Part shown: piece after piece, positions 22,679-32,356 of the stretch
How the letters are laid out: every line of letters begins with the position of its first letter
How positions within the stretch are numbered: position 1 is the first letter of the stretch
Assembly: GCA_016713675.1 (NCBI GenBank)
Contig: JADJOS010000001.1
Location: forward strand, 558,001 to 622,000
Direction: 5' to 3'
Source: Acidobacteriota bacterium
GTDB lineage: Bacteria; Acidobacteriota; Blastocatellia; Pyrinomonadales; Pyrinomonadaceae
DNA length: 64,000 nucleotides
Program-made: the position numbers and the translations under genes
Notes under the pieces: generated by a model
Told to the model about the DNA's origin: nothing
Databases searched by the model: none
Seen by the model: only the letters and a program-made list of their open reading frames with translations

Positions 22679-23403
22679 ATATTATTCGCACCGCTCTTAG
22701 CGACCAAATTCGAAGCTAGCAACAGGCTCTCGAACGTTCCCGCGTCGGTCCACCAGCCGTCGAGTTCGTTCCAGGTCATCTCGCCCCGTTTGATGTAATG
22801 ATTATTGACGTCGGTGATCTCAAGCTCGCCGCGGCCCGACCGAACCAGCGTTTTGATCACGTCAAATACGGTGGCGTCATAAAAATAAATACCGATCACC
22901 GCCATGTCCGATTTCGGATCACTCGGTTTTTCCTCGATATTCAAAACTCGATCGCCATCGAGTTCGGGCACGCCGAAACGCTGCGGATCAGGCACTCTCT
23001 TGAGCAGTATTTTTGCACCCTTTCCTTGCGCCTTGTACTCTTCAGCAGCCTGACGGATGTTGCCCTCGATTATGTTGTCGCCCAGGATCACACAGATCGG
23101 CTCGTCGTCGGCAAAATGCTCGACCAAACCCAACGCATCCGCGATCCCGCCTTCACCTTCCTGATACGTGTAATTCAAATGCTTCAGCCCAAAATCCTTG
23201 CCGTTCCGGAGCAGCTTCAAAAAATCACCCGCCGAATTGCCTCCGGTGACGATCATAATGTCATCAATGTCCGCATTTATAAGAGCCTTGATCGGATAAT
23301 AGATCATCGGCTCGTTATAAACCGGCAGCAAATGCTTATTAGTAATTCTCGTCAACGGACTTAAGCGCGAACCCAAGCCGCCGGCTAACACAACGCCTTT
23401 CAT
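22675..23403 (-). CDS. rmlA: Glucose-1-phosphate thymidylyltransferase
   Basis: A 242-residue nucleotidyltransferase that makes dTDP-glucose, the entry point for deoxy sugars. It shows the pyrophosphorylase loop LAGGLGSRLSPLTRITNKHL, the VCVILGDNIIEGNI-type metal site (CVILGDNIIEG) and the sugar-binding EEKP motif (NIEEKPSDPKSD). It is shorter than the classical 290-residue RmlA and belongs to the short type. Its 5' end overlaps the flippase gene by 65 bp. An rmlB partner is not in this window. Confidence 0.88.
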   Translation of the reverse strand: MKGVVLAGGLGSRLSPLTRITNKHLLPVYNEPMIYYPIKALINADIDDIMIVTGGNSAGDFLKLLRNGKDFGLKHLNYTYQEGEGGIADALGLVEHFADDEPICVILGDNIIEGNIRQAAEEYKAQGKGAKILLKRVPDPQRFGVPELDGDRVLNIEEKPSDPKSDMAVIGIYFYDATVFDVIKTLVRSGRGELEITDVNNHYIKRGEMTWNELDGWWTDAGTFESLLLASNLVAKSGANNI

Positions 23404-24898
23404 AGAAATTGCCTCTTAAAACAAACAGTTGCGTCGCCCGTCTGATCGAACTCATGCCCAAAAATTTGGCGGCGATAACGATCATCCAGATCCCCGGGAT
23501 CGGAAGCCGCAACCAGATGTTTGTCGATAACGAAAAGATCGAGCATTGAGCAGCGATCAGAATTCCGCCCAAAACAAAGAAACCAATTATCGAACGCATC
23601 GTTTCCAGGCTGGTACTTTTCACCAGCCAGATCATTGCAAAGGTGCCAACGGCACTAGCGCAAATAAGATACGCGAGTGCGGCACCTTTGACCCCAAATC
23701 CGGGAATTAGCAAATATGAAGCTAATATGAGAGCTGCATAATAAATGAACCAAAAGCCAAAGTAGACCCTGAGTCGGTTAAGTGCAAGCGCGAAAACCCC
23801 TACATTGAACAATACAAAATAACCAAGATCGCCCGCAAATTGAAAAGGCATTACTTCAACCGAAGGCAAAAAGTCGGACGAATAACTGATCAAAACAAGT
23901 GCCTCGGGATAAACCAGCAGCAGCAAAACAAATGTCGTTACCACCAAAATGCTCTGCCTGACCGACGCCGTTATCTCCCCGTCCACTTCCTTCGGATCCT
24001 TTACGGCACTTACCTTTGGATACAATCTGGCCCATAATCCATTCGTGATGAAAGGCGTATAATATGCCGTAAGAGCTATCGGCACTTGATAGATGCCGTT
24101 TGCCGAAACCCCCGAATCGTCGATCAAAAACGTCCTTATCACCAGCGACGCCAACGGCACCAAAGCCCCGTAGGTCAAATTTACAAATCCGTGCGAAGTT
24201 GCATCTTTAAAGTTGCTTTTTTCAATTCCAAAGCTAAAAACGTTCTTAAACGTTTCTACTTTGTTTAGGTACAAAATATAAAATAGGAACAACAATACTG
24301 AACTGGCCAATATCCCGAAGAACGCTCCCGTCAGGCCAAAGTAATAGGTCAGCACAATAACCGTCAATTGCCCGAGCAGGGTGGCCCATATCCCGGCTTT
24401 GGTGTATATGTCGTAGCGGTTTCTCGCAAAAAAGATCGCTTCGATAAAATTCGTCGAAACCACTGAAAATGGAATGGCTAACAACGTGATGATAAAATAG
24501 TTCGAATTTTCGGCACTGCCGAAAAAGTACGCTGCCAGCGGTCTTGCCCCAATTATTCCGATAGTCATCAAGACCACTATTGCAATCAACTGCGCGGTAA
24601 AGATCGTCGAAAAAAGCTGTTTCGTTTTTTTGTCGTCGTTGTTAGCGTAATTGAAGCTGAGACGATTTATTAGGCCATTTACGAGTCCGAGCGAGCCGAA
24701 TGAGGTTCCCAAAAGCAATATTTGGTTTGCCTGCGCAAGAATTCCAATGCCGGCGGTCCCGAGCAGAAGCGATGTCACCTTGGCCCTGGCCCAGCCCGTC
24801 AGGAGACGGACGATCGTCAATCCCGCCGTATTTAGAGTTGCCCGAAAAAATTCAAACGCGCTTGACCCTGCTTTTACCGGCGTGACACTTTCGGACAT
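23339..24898 (-). CDS. Wzx-type polysaccharide flippase
   Basis: A 519-residue MATE/PST-superfamily membrane protein with about 12-14 hydrophobic segments. The LLTGWARAKVTSLLLGTAGIG opening, FGSLGLVNGLINRLSF and the GANGIYQVPIALTAYYTPFI block resemble the Wzx/RfbX group. It would flip the undecaprenyl-linked unit to the periplasm. The last 65 bp overlap the start of rmlA in another frame, so the distal 20 residues may not be conserved and the true protein could end earlier. Confidence 0.82.
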   Translation of the reverse strand: MSESVTPVKAGSSAFEFFRATLNTAGLTIVRLLTGWARAKVTSLLLGTAGIGILAQANQILLLGTSFGSLGLVNGLINRLSFNYANNDDKKTKQLFSTIFTAQLIAIVVLMTIGIIGARPLAAYFFGSAENSNYFIITLLAIPFSVVSTNFIEAIFFARNRYDIYTKAGIWATLLGQLTVIVLTYYFGLTGAFFGILASSVLLFLFYILYLNKVETFKNVFSFGIEKSNFKDATSHGFVNLTYGALVPLASLVIRTFLIDDSGVSANGIYQVPIALTAYYTPFITNGLWARLYPKVSAVKDPKEVDGEITASVRQSILVVTTFVLLLLVYPEALVLISYSSDFLPSVEVMPFQFAGDLGYFVLFNVGVFALALNRLRVYFGFWFIYYAALILASYLLIPGFGVKGAALAYLICASAVGTFAMIWLVKSTSLETMRSIIGFFVLGGILIAAQCSIFSLSTNIWLRLPIPGIWMIVIAAKFLGMSSIRRATQLFVLRGNFYERRCVSRRLGFALKSVDENY

Positions 24899-24903
24899 GG
24901 TTC

Positions 24904-26106
24904 TTATCCCCTACGTTTTGCGGAGGTCAATATGTTGGTGTAGATATCCGTGATCTCTTTCATTTGGTGATCGGACGCGAATCGTTTTCGAACGAATTCA
25001 CTCGCACGCGCTCCAAGTTCGGTCCACAATTGCGGGGATGCGGCCAGATAGGACATCTTTTCGGCCAGATCGTCCGAACTATTCGATTCGCATAACAACC
25101 CCGTCTTTCCGTCGACAACGGACATCTCAGCACCCGAAAAGTCCGTACAAATCACAGGAAGTCCCGCCGCCTGTGCAATTATCATCGTCAAAGCTGGCCC
25201 GGCCTCGTCATCTCCATTTTTCGCGACGACCGATGGCAAAACAAAAATGTCATGCGAAGTGAGAGCTTTGCGATAAATGTCCGGGAAATCCGAACGCAAT
25301 TCGGTGTCGATGATCGTCGTGTGATTAACGAGACCGCGTTTTTCGATCTCTGCATCGATCTTACCCTTCAACGGCCCGTAACCTATCATCGTCAAATGGA
25401 CCTTCCTTCCTGAACGCACCAGTTTTTCAAAAGATGCAAGCAAATAGGTATACCCTTTCTTTTCTACAAATCTGGCACAGATCAAAAATCTCGTAGTTTC
25501 AGTCGGAATCCGCGGCTGATAGTCGTAAAAATCAAGATCGACAGGGATTCGCCATACGTGGACCTTATCGGGGTCGCAACCGATCTTTGTCATTCTCTCT
25601 TTAACGGATTCGCTAAGAACAATGATCGCATCCGTGTACCTAAACATCTCCTGATACCGGGCAACCCAATCCGGCCTTTGCAGGAGCGTGCTGGCATCAA
25701 ACCCGTAAAATGAAACGACCAACGGCAACCCGCTTTTCCTGATCAGCGGCAGTATTCTGACGCCGGTCTCGCCAAAATGAGCGTGGACAAGTTCACCGCC
25801 CTGCTCACGCACTTTGTTCAGACACCACTTGTTGAATCTTAGCCAAATTAACCGCTCCGAAAATTTGTCTTTCAAACGCCCGAAAAACGTGTACGACCCT
25901 GCAGTGCCGACATCCGCTTTCAAGAGATACGACGTGTGGGGCGGAAGCATCGAACCGTTATCAGCGAGACGGGCCGCCAGCAGCGTCGAGCCCCAACGAT
26001 CTCGGTGTTCGAGAAGGTACGTATGGGGTTCGGCAAAAAGTCCGGGGGTAAAGGTGCTCCAGATGTGTACGATCGATCTGCGTTTGTTCGGTTTCGACAC
26101 TGACAT
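24904..26106 (-). CDS. GT4-family glycosyltransferase
   Basis: A 400-residue GT-B enzyme with the GELVHAHFGETGVRILPLI segment, VVSFYGFDASTLLQ, the ARFVEKKGYTYLLASF donor-domain motif and a C-terminal SVVAKNGDDEAGPALTMIIAQA stretch holding the two Glu-type positions, followed by DFSGAEMSVVDGKTG. It resembles the colanic-acid WcaL/AmsK subgroup. It lies 5 bp before the flippase gene in transcription order and 3 bp after the broken methyltransferase gene. The sugar specificity is unknown. Confidence 0.88.
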   Translation of the reverse strand: MSVSKPNKRRSIVHIWSTFTPGLFAEPHTYLLEHRDRWGSTLLAARLADNGSMLPPHTSYLLKADVGTAGSYTFFGRLKDKFSERLIWLRFNKWCLNKVREQGGELVHAHFGETGVRILPLIRKSGLPLVVSFYGFDASTLLQRPDWVARYQEMFRYTDAIIVLSESVKERMTKIGCDPDKVHVWRIPVDLDFYDYQPRIPTETTRFLICARFVEKKGYTYLLASFEKLVRSGRKVHLTMIGYGPLKGKIDAEIEKRGLVNHTTIIDTELRSDFPDIYRKALTSHDIFVLPSVVAKNGDDEAGPALTMIIAQAAGLPVICTDFSGAEMSVVDGKTGLLCESNSSDDLAEKMSYLAASPQLWTELGARASEFVRKRFASDHQMKEITDIYTNILTSAKRRG

Positions 26107-26109
26107 TTA

Positions 26110-26816
26110 TTAGCCGGACCCTTTTGGAACTGATGCGGCGGCAATCAGTGTCTTGGTCAGGATGGTTGGATTTTGTTCGTCCGCGCCTCGTTCCACTAGG
26201 TAGATGAATTTCAAACAACTCTGCCATATCGCCTGGCCAAGATTAAATATCCCGCGTTTTAGACCCTTCCTGATCGAGCGGGTGCCAAATAATTTGTCGA
26301 CCTGAAAGCCTGCGTCCTGCAGTGCACTTCGCAAACTGTGCTCGGTAAACACAAAATTGATCGGATAATCCTTATTCTTGATGTACGAACCGGTCATCGG
26401 CGCCCCATTAAATACCTCAACAATAAGTATGCCGCCCGGCGACAAACCTGTTCTTATTGCTTTCAGATAAGGGATAAGCGTTTCGTTCGAAAAGTAATAT
26501 ATTACGTCCTTAGCAATTATCAGTTCATATTTTCCGATTCCTCATTCAAGAATCCGGCAACATCGTTTATCACCTCGGCCCGTATTCCCAGTTTTTCCCT
26601 AACGCCGGCGATCGATCTTCCGTCGATATCGACACCCGTCAATTGGGCGAAACCGAGCCCACTCAAATATTCCAAAAACCGCCCGCTGCCGCAGCCGATG
26701 TCAAGGATGCGAGCAGACCTGTCGCCAGGCAGTAGATCGGAATAATTTACTGCGAGGTCGTCAAATCTCGCAGCAGCTATAAGGTCGGCATTCATTATTT
26801 TTCGCAAACCAAACAA
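26110..26816 (-). pseudogene. SAM-dependent methyltransferase, one frameshift
   Basis: Two open frames form one class I methyltransferase. The first (26520-26816) holds the SAM motif ILDIGCGSGRFLEYLSG and the acidic VDID loop. The second, in another frame, continues KYELIIAKDVIYYFSNE, then SPGGILIVEVFNGAP and so on to the C-terminus. Adding one A to the four-A run read from 26530-26533 (minus strand) joins them without a gap. The break is a single-base deletion, either real or a sequencing error. The gene overlaps its upstream neighbour by 22 bp and ends 3 bp before the GT4 gene. Confidence 0.8.
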
Positions 26817-27736
26817 AGAAACTGTCCGACATTTTGAAATCTCGGGTTCATCGACAAGCGCCTATCCCAATTGAATAACCGCTCATAAAGAGACGACCCG
26901 AATCTGCCCAACAGCGTTACAAACAATCCCTGCGGAACGATCGAAAGCGGAAAAGACTGCTTCACGGTCAAACCAGCTTTTTCACATTGCCGTTCCCAAT
27001 TGCTCTTTCTCTGACTCCACAATTCATCCGACCAGCTTTTGTATTCACCGTGCGGTTTCGGAAAGGGAAACTGCGGAAAAGCCGTACGAAAGGTCTTCCA
27101 GTTGTTGATGTTATGCCCGTTCCCGGCCGAATGATCGAGCGGCTCACCGATTTCTGCCGGCAGACCTGACGATTTTCGCTTTGGCAAAACCCTGCTCAAA
27201 ATTCGCTGTGCAAAGTCAGCGTAAAACATGATCGGGTAGACCGCCGACCAGCCGAACGTCGGCACGGTCGCGATCATTCGCCCGTTCGGTTTAAGAATGC
27301 GTTTGATCTCACGCAGGCATCTACCTCTGTCCGGAATATGCTCAAGATTATACAGCGAAAAAACAATGTCAAAGCTGTTATCTTCAAACGGCATATCTTC
27401 GCCCGAGCAACCGACGACCGAATGGGTTTTGACCTCTAGCCGCTCAAGCAGTTTTTTCGCCTTTGTTAAACCAATTGAGTGCGCTGCGTGAAGCACCATC
27501 GGCAGGTCCGATACGACCAGATTATCAGTATGACTTGCCAGATACGCTCCGCCGAACGCATTTCCGCATCCGATCTCAAGCAGCGAGGCCACTTCGCCGA
27601 TCTCGACCCGTTCGCAGATCATTTCCATCTCGGCCATTCGCCATTTTGTGTGTCCGCCCCACGTTTGCAGATCCGGCGATGCCGAGAGTGTAGTTACAAA
27701 GTGTTCAAGCCAATCAGCGTGTTTGTCACTAAGCAT
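26795..27736 (-). CDS. SAM-dependent methyltransferase
   Basis: A 313-residue class I methyltransferase with SLLEIGCGNAFGGAYLASHT (motif I) at about 50-65, VVSDLPMVLHAAH, and FDIVFSLYNLEHIPDRGRCL (motif IV). A long C-terminal extension (RKSSGLPAEIGEPLDHSAG) follows. I start at the ATG at 27736, which overlaps the aminotransferase stop by 8 bp (ATGCTTAG) and has GAGGG five bases before it. The first ATG at 27763 would overlap by 35 bp. It probably methylates a sugar or lipid intermediate of the same locus. Confidence 0.82.
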   Translation of the reverse strand: MLSDKHADWLEHFVTTLSASPDLQTWGGHTKWRMAEMEMICERVEIGEVASLLEIGCGNAFGGAYLASHTDNLVVSDLPMVLHAAHSIGLTKAKKLLERLEVKTHSVVGCSGEDMPFEDNSFDIVFSLYNLEHIPDRGRCLREIKRILKPNGRMIATVPTFGWSAVYPIMFYADFAQRILSRVLPKRKSSGLPAEIGEPLDHSAGNGHNINNWKTFRTAFPQFPFPKPHGEYKSWSDELWSQRKSNWERQCEKAGLTVKQSFPLSIVPQGLFVTLLGRFGSSLYERLFNWDRRLSMNPRFQNVGQFLCLVCEK

Positions 27737-28832
27737 AAGACCCTCTGATCGTCGCAATGACATGATCGACCTGTTCGTCCGTCAGGTACGGACTGATCGG
27801 TAAGCTGAGTATCGTGCGATGAATTTCTTCAGCGATCGGAAAATCACCTTCGTGAAACTTCAGGTTCTCATAGGCGTCTTGTAGATGCGGCGGTATCGGA
27901 TAATGGATCAGGTTTCCTACACCGTTTTCGTTCAGATAATTCTGTAGCTTCTGGCGCTCTTTCACACGGACAACAAACAAATGCCAAACCGGCTCGGTTT
28001 CGTCCAAAACAAATGGCAAGATCAGATCAAGGCCTGTTAGCCGTTCGAGGTAAATATTAGCGATCTCGCGTCTTCGCGCATTATGCTTGTCAAGATTCGA
28101 AAGCCTGACGCGCAAAAAGGCGGCTTGGAGTTCGTCCAAACGGCTGTTATAACCCTTGATCTTGTTGACATATTTGGACGTAGTACCATAGTTTCTGAGG
28201 CTTCGCAGCCTAACCGCCAGTTCTTCATCATCGGTCGTTATAGCACCGGCGTCCCCAAAAGCCCCGAGGTTCTTGCTCGGATAAAAGCTCCACCCGACCC
28301 CGTCTTTTGATACACCGATTTTTCGCCCTTTGTAAATTGCCCCGTGAGCTTGTGCCGCGTCTTCAATTACTTTCAGGCCATAATCGTCCGCGATCTTTTT
28401 GATCGGATCAAGATCCGCGGCCTGTCCATATAGATGGACCGGCATAATGGCCTTGGTCCTAACGGTGATCGCCGCAGCGATCTTTTTAGGGTCAAGATTG
28501 TAACTTCGAAGATCAGGCTCTACCGGTACTATTTCCGAACCAGCATAGGACACGGCAAGCCAAGATGCGATATAAGTGTTTGACGGAACAATGACCTCGT
28601 CGCCGCGGCCAATGCCGTAGGCCCTCAACAGCAAATGCAGAGCGTCAAGGCCGTTTGCACAGCCAACGGCGAATTTAGCTCCGCAGTACGCCGCGAACTC
28701 GATCTCAAACGCCGACACTTCCTCCCCAAGAATGAACCATCCAGAGTCCATCACCCGTTGATACGCCGCGTCAAATTCGACTTTAGATTCTAGATAAGAT
28801 CGCTTGAGTTCGAGGAATGGGACGTTCATCAT
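27729..28832 (-). CDS. DegT/DnrJ-type sugar aminotransferase (FdtB-like)
   Basis: A 367-residue PLP-dependent aminotransferase. The ALHLLLRAYGIGRGDEVIVPS opening, the pocket EDAAQAHGAIYKG and the Schiff-base Lys in SFYPSKNLGAFGDAGA are all present, as is the C-terminal YPIPPHLQ. Paired with the FdtA-like gene directly upstream (4 bp overlap) it would convert a dTDP-3-keto-6-deoxyhexose to the 3-amino sugar (Fuc3N or Qui3N). An acetyltransferase partner was not found in the window. Confidence 0.85.
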   Translation of the reverse strand: MMNVPFLELKRSYLESKVEFDAAYQRVMDSGWFILGEEVSAFEIEFAAYCGAKFAVGCANGLDALHLLLRAYGIGRGDEVIVPSNTYIASWLAVSYAGSEIVPVEPDLRSYNLDPKKIAAAITVRTKAIMPVHLYGQAADLDPIKKIADDYGLKVIEDAAQAHGAIYKGRKIGVSKDGVGWSFYPSKNLGAFGDAGAITTDDEELAVRLRSLRNYGTTSKYVNKIKGYNSRLDELQAAFLRVRLSNLDKHNARRREIANIYLERLTGLDLILPFVLDETEPVWHLFVVRVKERQKLQNYLNENGVGNLIHYPIPPHLQDAYENLKFHEGDFPIAEEIHRTILSLPISPYLTDEQVDHVIATIRGSYA

Positions 28833-29242
28833 TTCGTCTCGTTCATGGCGAATTTGAAATCGTCATATTCGCGATAATAGTCGGCCTCGTTATAGTTCTC
28901 CGACGCAAGCGCCATGCAAACCGAGCCCGAAGAAAAGTTGTCGATCTCGCGCCAGAGTAATGGAGGTACAAGTAATCCATAATATGAGCGGTTCAAATGA
29001 TGCGTTTGCCGTGCGATTCCGTCGTCGAGCGTAACATCAAAACTTCCGCTGACCGCGATGATGAACTGATAGCACGTTTTGAGTGCGTGCCCGGCCCGGC
29101 TCTCACCGCCGGGCACATCGTATAGATAAAAAATTCTCTTTAGATCGAATGGCACATGTCGGCCACTTTCAATAAATGTAAGATTGCCACGCGGATCGGC
29201 GATCTTGGGTAGTTCGATTATTCTGCAATCGGAAATGGACAT
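28829..29242 (-). CDS. FdtA-like dTDP-4-keto-6-deoxyhexose 3,4-ketoisomerase
   Basis: A 137-residue cupin of the FdtA/QdtA group (PF05523) with DPRGNLTFIESGRHVPF, the YLYDVPGGESRAGHALK metal/active-site segment and CYQFIIAVSGSFDV. Members shift the keto group from C4 to C3 of the dTDP sugar before amination. The usual active-site word is GHAHK; here it reads GHALK, so one His may be replaced by Leu. It is coupled to the FdtB-like aminotransferase by a 4 bp overlap. Confidence 0.8.
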   Translation of the reverse strand: MSISDCRIIELPKIADPRGNLTFIESGRHVPFDLKRIFYLYDVPGGESRAGHALKTCYQFIIAVSGSFDVTLDDGIARQTHHLNRSYYGLLVPPLLWREIDNFSSGSVCMALASENYNEADYYREYDDFKFAMNETK

Positions 29243-29273
29243 AAGAATCGTTTGAGCGATTTCTGATTATAGC

Positions 29274-31157
29274 TTAATCGATGAATTGTTGGAACCAGAG
29301 TTCGAGCATTAGCAGGGACCAAAGCGGTGTCGCATAATCGGTCTGTCCGGAAAGATGTTCGTCAATCATTTTCTTGATCGCTTTTCGTTCGAAAAGGCCA
29401 CGATTGGACAACTTTTCGGATAGCAGGTTCTCGATCATATAATCTTTCATATATCCGCGAAGCCATCGGCCGATCGGTACACCAAAGCCCATTTTCCGCC
29501 GGTAAACCACGTCACTCGGCACCAATCTGGCTGCGACCTTTTTCAAGAGCGATTTCGGACGAAACCTACTCATCTTTTGGCCTTCCGGCAGGCTAGCGGC
29601 GAATTCGATCAATTTATGATCGAGAAATGGGGAACGAGCCTCTAGAGAGTTAGCCATCGACGCGATGTCGACCTTTACGAGAAGATCGTTCGGCAGATAT
29701 GTCATTTGGTCAGTCAACAAAGTCGCATCGACCGACCCTAGACCTGTCGAACTCATGTACCATTTATCCATTAGCTCGAACGCATCATTCGAAGCGATCT
29801 GTTCGCTAAACGCCGAAGTATAGACCAAAGGCTTGAACGCCGGCTTAAAAACGGACATCCAGCGAAAATACCGTTCCGACATTTCCTCATTGGCCGACGT
29901 CAAAAACCGCTGAACGTCACGGATCCGCGTCTTTTTGAGCTCAGACGAAGGCAGAAAATTGATCGGGGCTTCGATGAAAGTTCGCCGCAGCGGTTTTGGT
30001 ATTTTTTTATAAACCTCGGCGATCTCCATCGCCATATAACGCTCATAACCGGCAAAGCTCTCGTCGCCGCCGTCGCCGTTCAGAGCGACGGTGACGTGTT
30101 TTCGCGTCTCTTTTGACACGTAGTAGGTCGGTATCGCGCTTGAGTCGGCATATGGCTCGCCGTAGTGGTCGACGAGCGTCGGGATTACATCAACCGCATT
30201 TGGACGGACGATAAACTCGTTATACTCGGCCCCGACGTGTTCGGCTACGCGTTTGGCGTATTTCAATTCGCTAAAATCCTGCTCCTCGAAACCGATCGAA
30301 AATGTCTTGACGGGCGTCGAACTCTCCTGAGCCATCAACGCCACTACCGCCGACGAATCAACGCCTCCCGACAAAAACGCTCCGAGCGGCACTTCCGAGA
30401 TCATTCGCATCTTCGTCGATTCACGCAGTATTCGGGTGGTCTCGACTATCGCTTCTTCCTCAGTGATCTTTATTTTCTTAGAGAAATTCGGCAGCCAATA
30501 CCGCCGCGTTTCGATCTCTCCGCTTTTCCATTTGAGCCAATGCCCGGGCTCGAGCTTGCGGATCTGCTTGAACGCTGTTTGCGGAGCAGGCACGCAAAGA
30601 TACGACAAATAGCTGTCTATCGCTTCGTAATCGACCTCACGCGTGATCGAAGGATGCTGGAGCATCGCCCTGAATTCCGATCCGAAGATCAGATCGCCGT
30701 TCGCCTGATGCGAGTAAAGTATCGGCTTTTTACCCACGCGGTCGCGTGCCAAAAAAAGCGTTTTCTCCGTCTGGTCCCAGATCGCGATCGCAAACATTCC
30801 TCGCAGATGCTGCAAGCAATCGACGCCGTATTCGTCATACAAGTGAATGATCGCCTCGGTATCAGATTTTGTATAAAACTTATGCCCGCGTTGCTCCAGG
30901 CCACGACGCAGTTCCTGATAATTATAGATCTCGCCGTTAAAAACGATCCATTTCGTCCTGTCGGCATTGTGAATTGGCTGCTTGCCGCTCGCCAGATCGA
31001 TAATAGCCAAGCGCCGCATAGCCAGGCCTACATTCTCATGAACATAGAACCCGTCATCGTCCGGCCCCCGATGCTCGATCGCCAGGTTCATCGCCGCCAA
31101 AACCCCACGATCCGCCCCCCTCGACCCCTTATTTACAAAACCAGCAATTCCACACAT
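29274..31157 (-). CDS. asnB: Asparagine synthetase, glutamine-hydrolysing
   Basis: A 627-residue enzyme: N-terminal Ntn glutaminase with the Cys nucleophile (MCGIAGFVN) and EHRGPDDDG, then an ATP-pyrophosphatase synthetase domain with LSGGVDSSAVVALMA near residue 265. The C-terminus has DLLVKVDIASMANSLEARSPF. Its ATG follows the stop of the upstream gene directly (TAAATG), so the two are translationally coupled. In polysaccharide loci AsnB relatives may amidate a glycan precursor rather than supply asparagine. No catalytic residue seems to be missing. Confidence 0.93.
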   Translation of the reverse strand: MCGIAGFVNKGSRGADRGVLAAMNLAIEHRGPDDDGFYVHENVGLAMRRLAIIDLASGKQPIHNADRTKWIVFNGEIYNYQELRRGLEQRGHKFYTKSDTEAIIHLYDEYGVDCLQHLRGMFAIAIWDQTEKTLFLARDRVGKKPILYSHQANGDLIFGSEFRAMLQHPSITREVDYEAIDSYLSYLCVPAPQTAFKQIRKLEPGHWLKWKSGEIETRRYWLPNFSKKIKITEEEAIVETTRILRESTKMRMISEVPLGAFLSGGVDSSAVVALMAQESSTPVKTFSIGFEEQDFSELKYAKRVAEHVGAEYNEFIVRPNAVDVIPTLVDHYGEPYADSSAIPTYYVSKETRKHVTVALNGDGGDESFAGYERYMAMEIAEVYKKIPKPLRRTFIEAPINFLPSSELKKTRIRDVQRFLTSANEEMSERYFRWMSVFKPAFKPLVYTSAFSEQIASNDAFELMDKWYMSSTGLGSVDATLLTDQMTYLPNDLLVKVDIASMANSLEARSPFLDHKLIEFAASLPEGQKMSRFRPKSLLKKVAARLVPSDVVYRRKMGFGVPIGRWLRGYMKDYMIENLLSEKLSNRGLFERKAIKKMIDEHLSGQTDYATPLWSLLMLELWFQQFID

Positions 31158-32306
31158 TTAAATTCTAGATCCGTTTTCCACTCTCCCCCCAAACTGTGCA
31201 AATCGTCGTTTCTCATTGGCGATTCGCAGGAATTTGCGGTTCTCTTGTTTTTCGCGATAAAGCGCCCACCCGACCGAAATAAAGATCAAAAGAAAAACTT
31301 GGATCTGCGTCCGCTGCCTATATGCCGTCCCGACATTTCCCTGAAAAAGCATAAACAACAGTAAGCAATGTCGAAAAGATCAATATCGGAACGGCAGGAC
31401 GCAGGCGATGCCGAAGCGGCTGTTTTCAAACCGTTCGATCGACGCAAATCTATCGAAATCGCTGGTTGCCGTTTGCACCAACCCGAGGTACATAAACGCC
31501 CCACTAACTATCAGAACAACTAATACTCTTCGTAAAATTGACGACGTCGTCGTACCCAGACCTATCACAATACTGCCGAACACAGCTGCTGCAACCATGT
31601 AGAAAACATAGAATCGAAGGGATAAAATAGCCAGTAAAGAAAAAATAAGTAACGCCGCCGATGTAGGATTTAGTTTCTTTTGAATCTCCAGTACCATCAT
31701 CATAGTCAATATCAAGAAGAAAATAATAAATCCGTCCTTCAGAAACTGTGACGACCAAACGATCATCGATGGAAAGAAAGCGATACAAATTGCCGAATAT
31801 CGCGAAACCCGCTGATTACCAAATACACTCTTCGCACACCAATAGATAGTTGGAACGGTTGCTGCTCCAAAAAACGAGCTGACGGCTTGCCCGACAAGCA
31901 TATTGGGGCCGAACGCCCAATATAAGACTCCCGAAAAATAGTTCATTCCCCAACCGGGCCCGCCTATCCGCATTAAAAATCTTGTCGTCGGAGTGGACGC
32001 GTCCATTGTGCCGCTCCAAACCGATGAGATGATCCTGCCGATCTCGACATAACCGCGAGCATCCGGCCCAAAAAAATCAAAGAGATCGAATATGTTGATA
32101 ATGGCAGCCAACAATAAACGAATAAGTAATGCCGTCACAAAAAGGTTAGTGAGAAAGGGCACATCATCGTCAACCTTACGGATAACTAGGATCATGCCCA
32201 CCGAGAGAACCGCCACGATCACGATGGCGATAGCTCCTTCAGGCATCGCAATAAAGCAATAAGCGATCGCGGTTATTGTAGCTAAGATAACTAAAAGGCG
32301 GTTCAT
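31158..32306 (-). pseudogene. Polytopic membrane protein of the polysaccharide locus, interrupted by a stop codon
   Basis: A 308-codon frame (8-9 hydrophobic segments, FDLFDFFGPDARGYVEIG near the start, PSMIVWSSQFLKDG in the middle) ends at TGA 31380-31382. The same frame continues for 73 further codons to 31158 with SFRHCLLLFMLFQGNVGTAY and an IQVFLLIFISVGWAL membrane segment. The continued frame stops exactly at TAAATG, where asnB starts, so that is the likely original end. The membrane layout suggests a glycan polymerase or membrane glycosyltransferase, but no firm family is assigned. A central block may also be missing. Confidence 0.7.
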
Positions 32307-32356
32307 TGAAGTGGTTCAGCAGGATGGGTGACGCCTACATATACTAGGGAGAGTGG

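Noticed and set aside
29274..31157. Amidotransferase acting on the glycan instead of asparagine synthetase
   Set aside because: Possible from context, but the sequence shows a regular AsnB with all motifs, so the plain call is kept.
30165..31364. 399-residue plus-strand frame opposite asnB
   Set aside because: Shadow of a strongly conserved minus-strand gene; no start signal or family.
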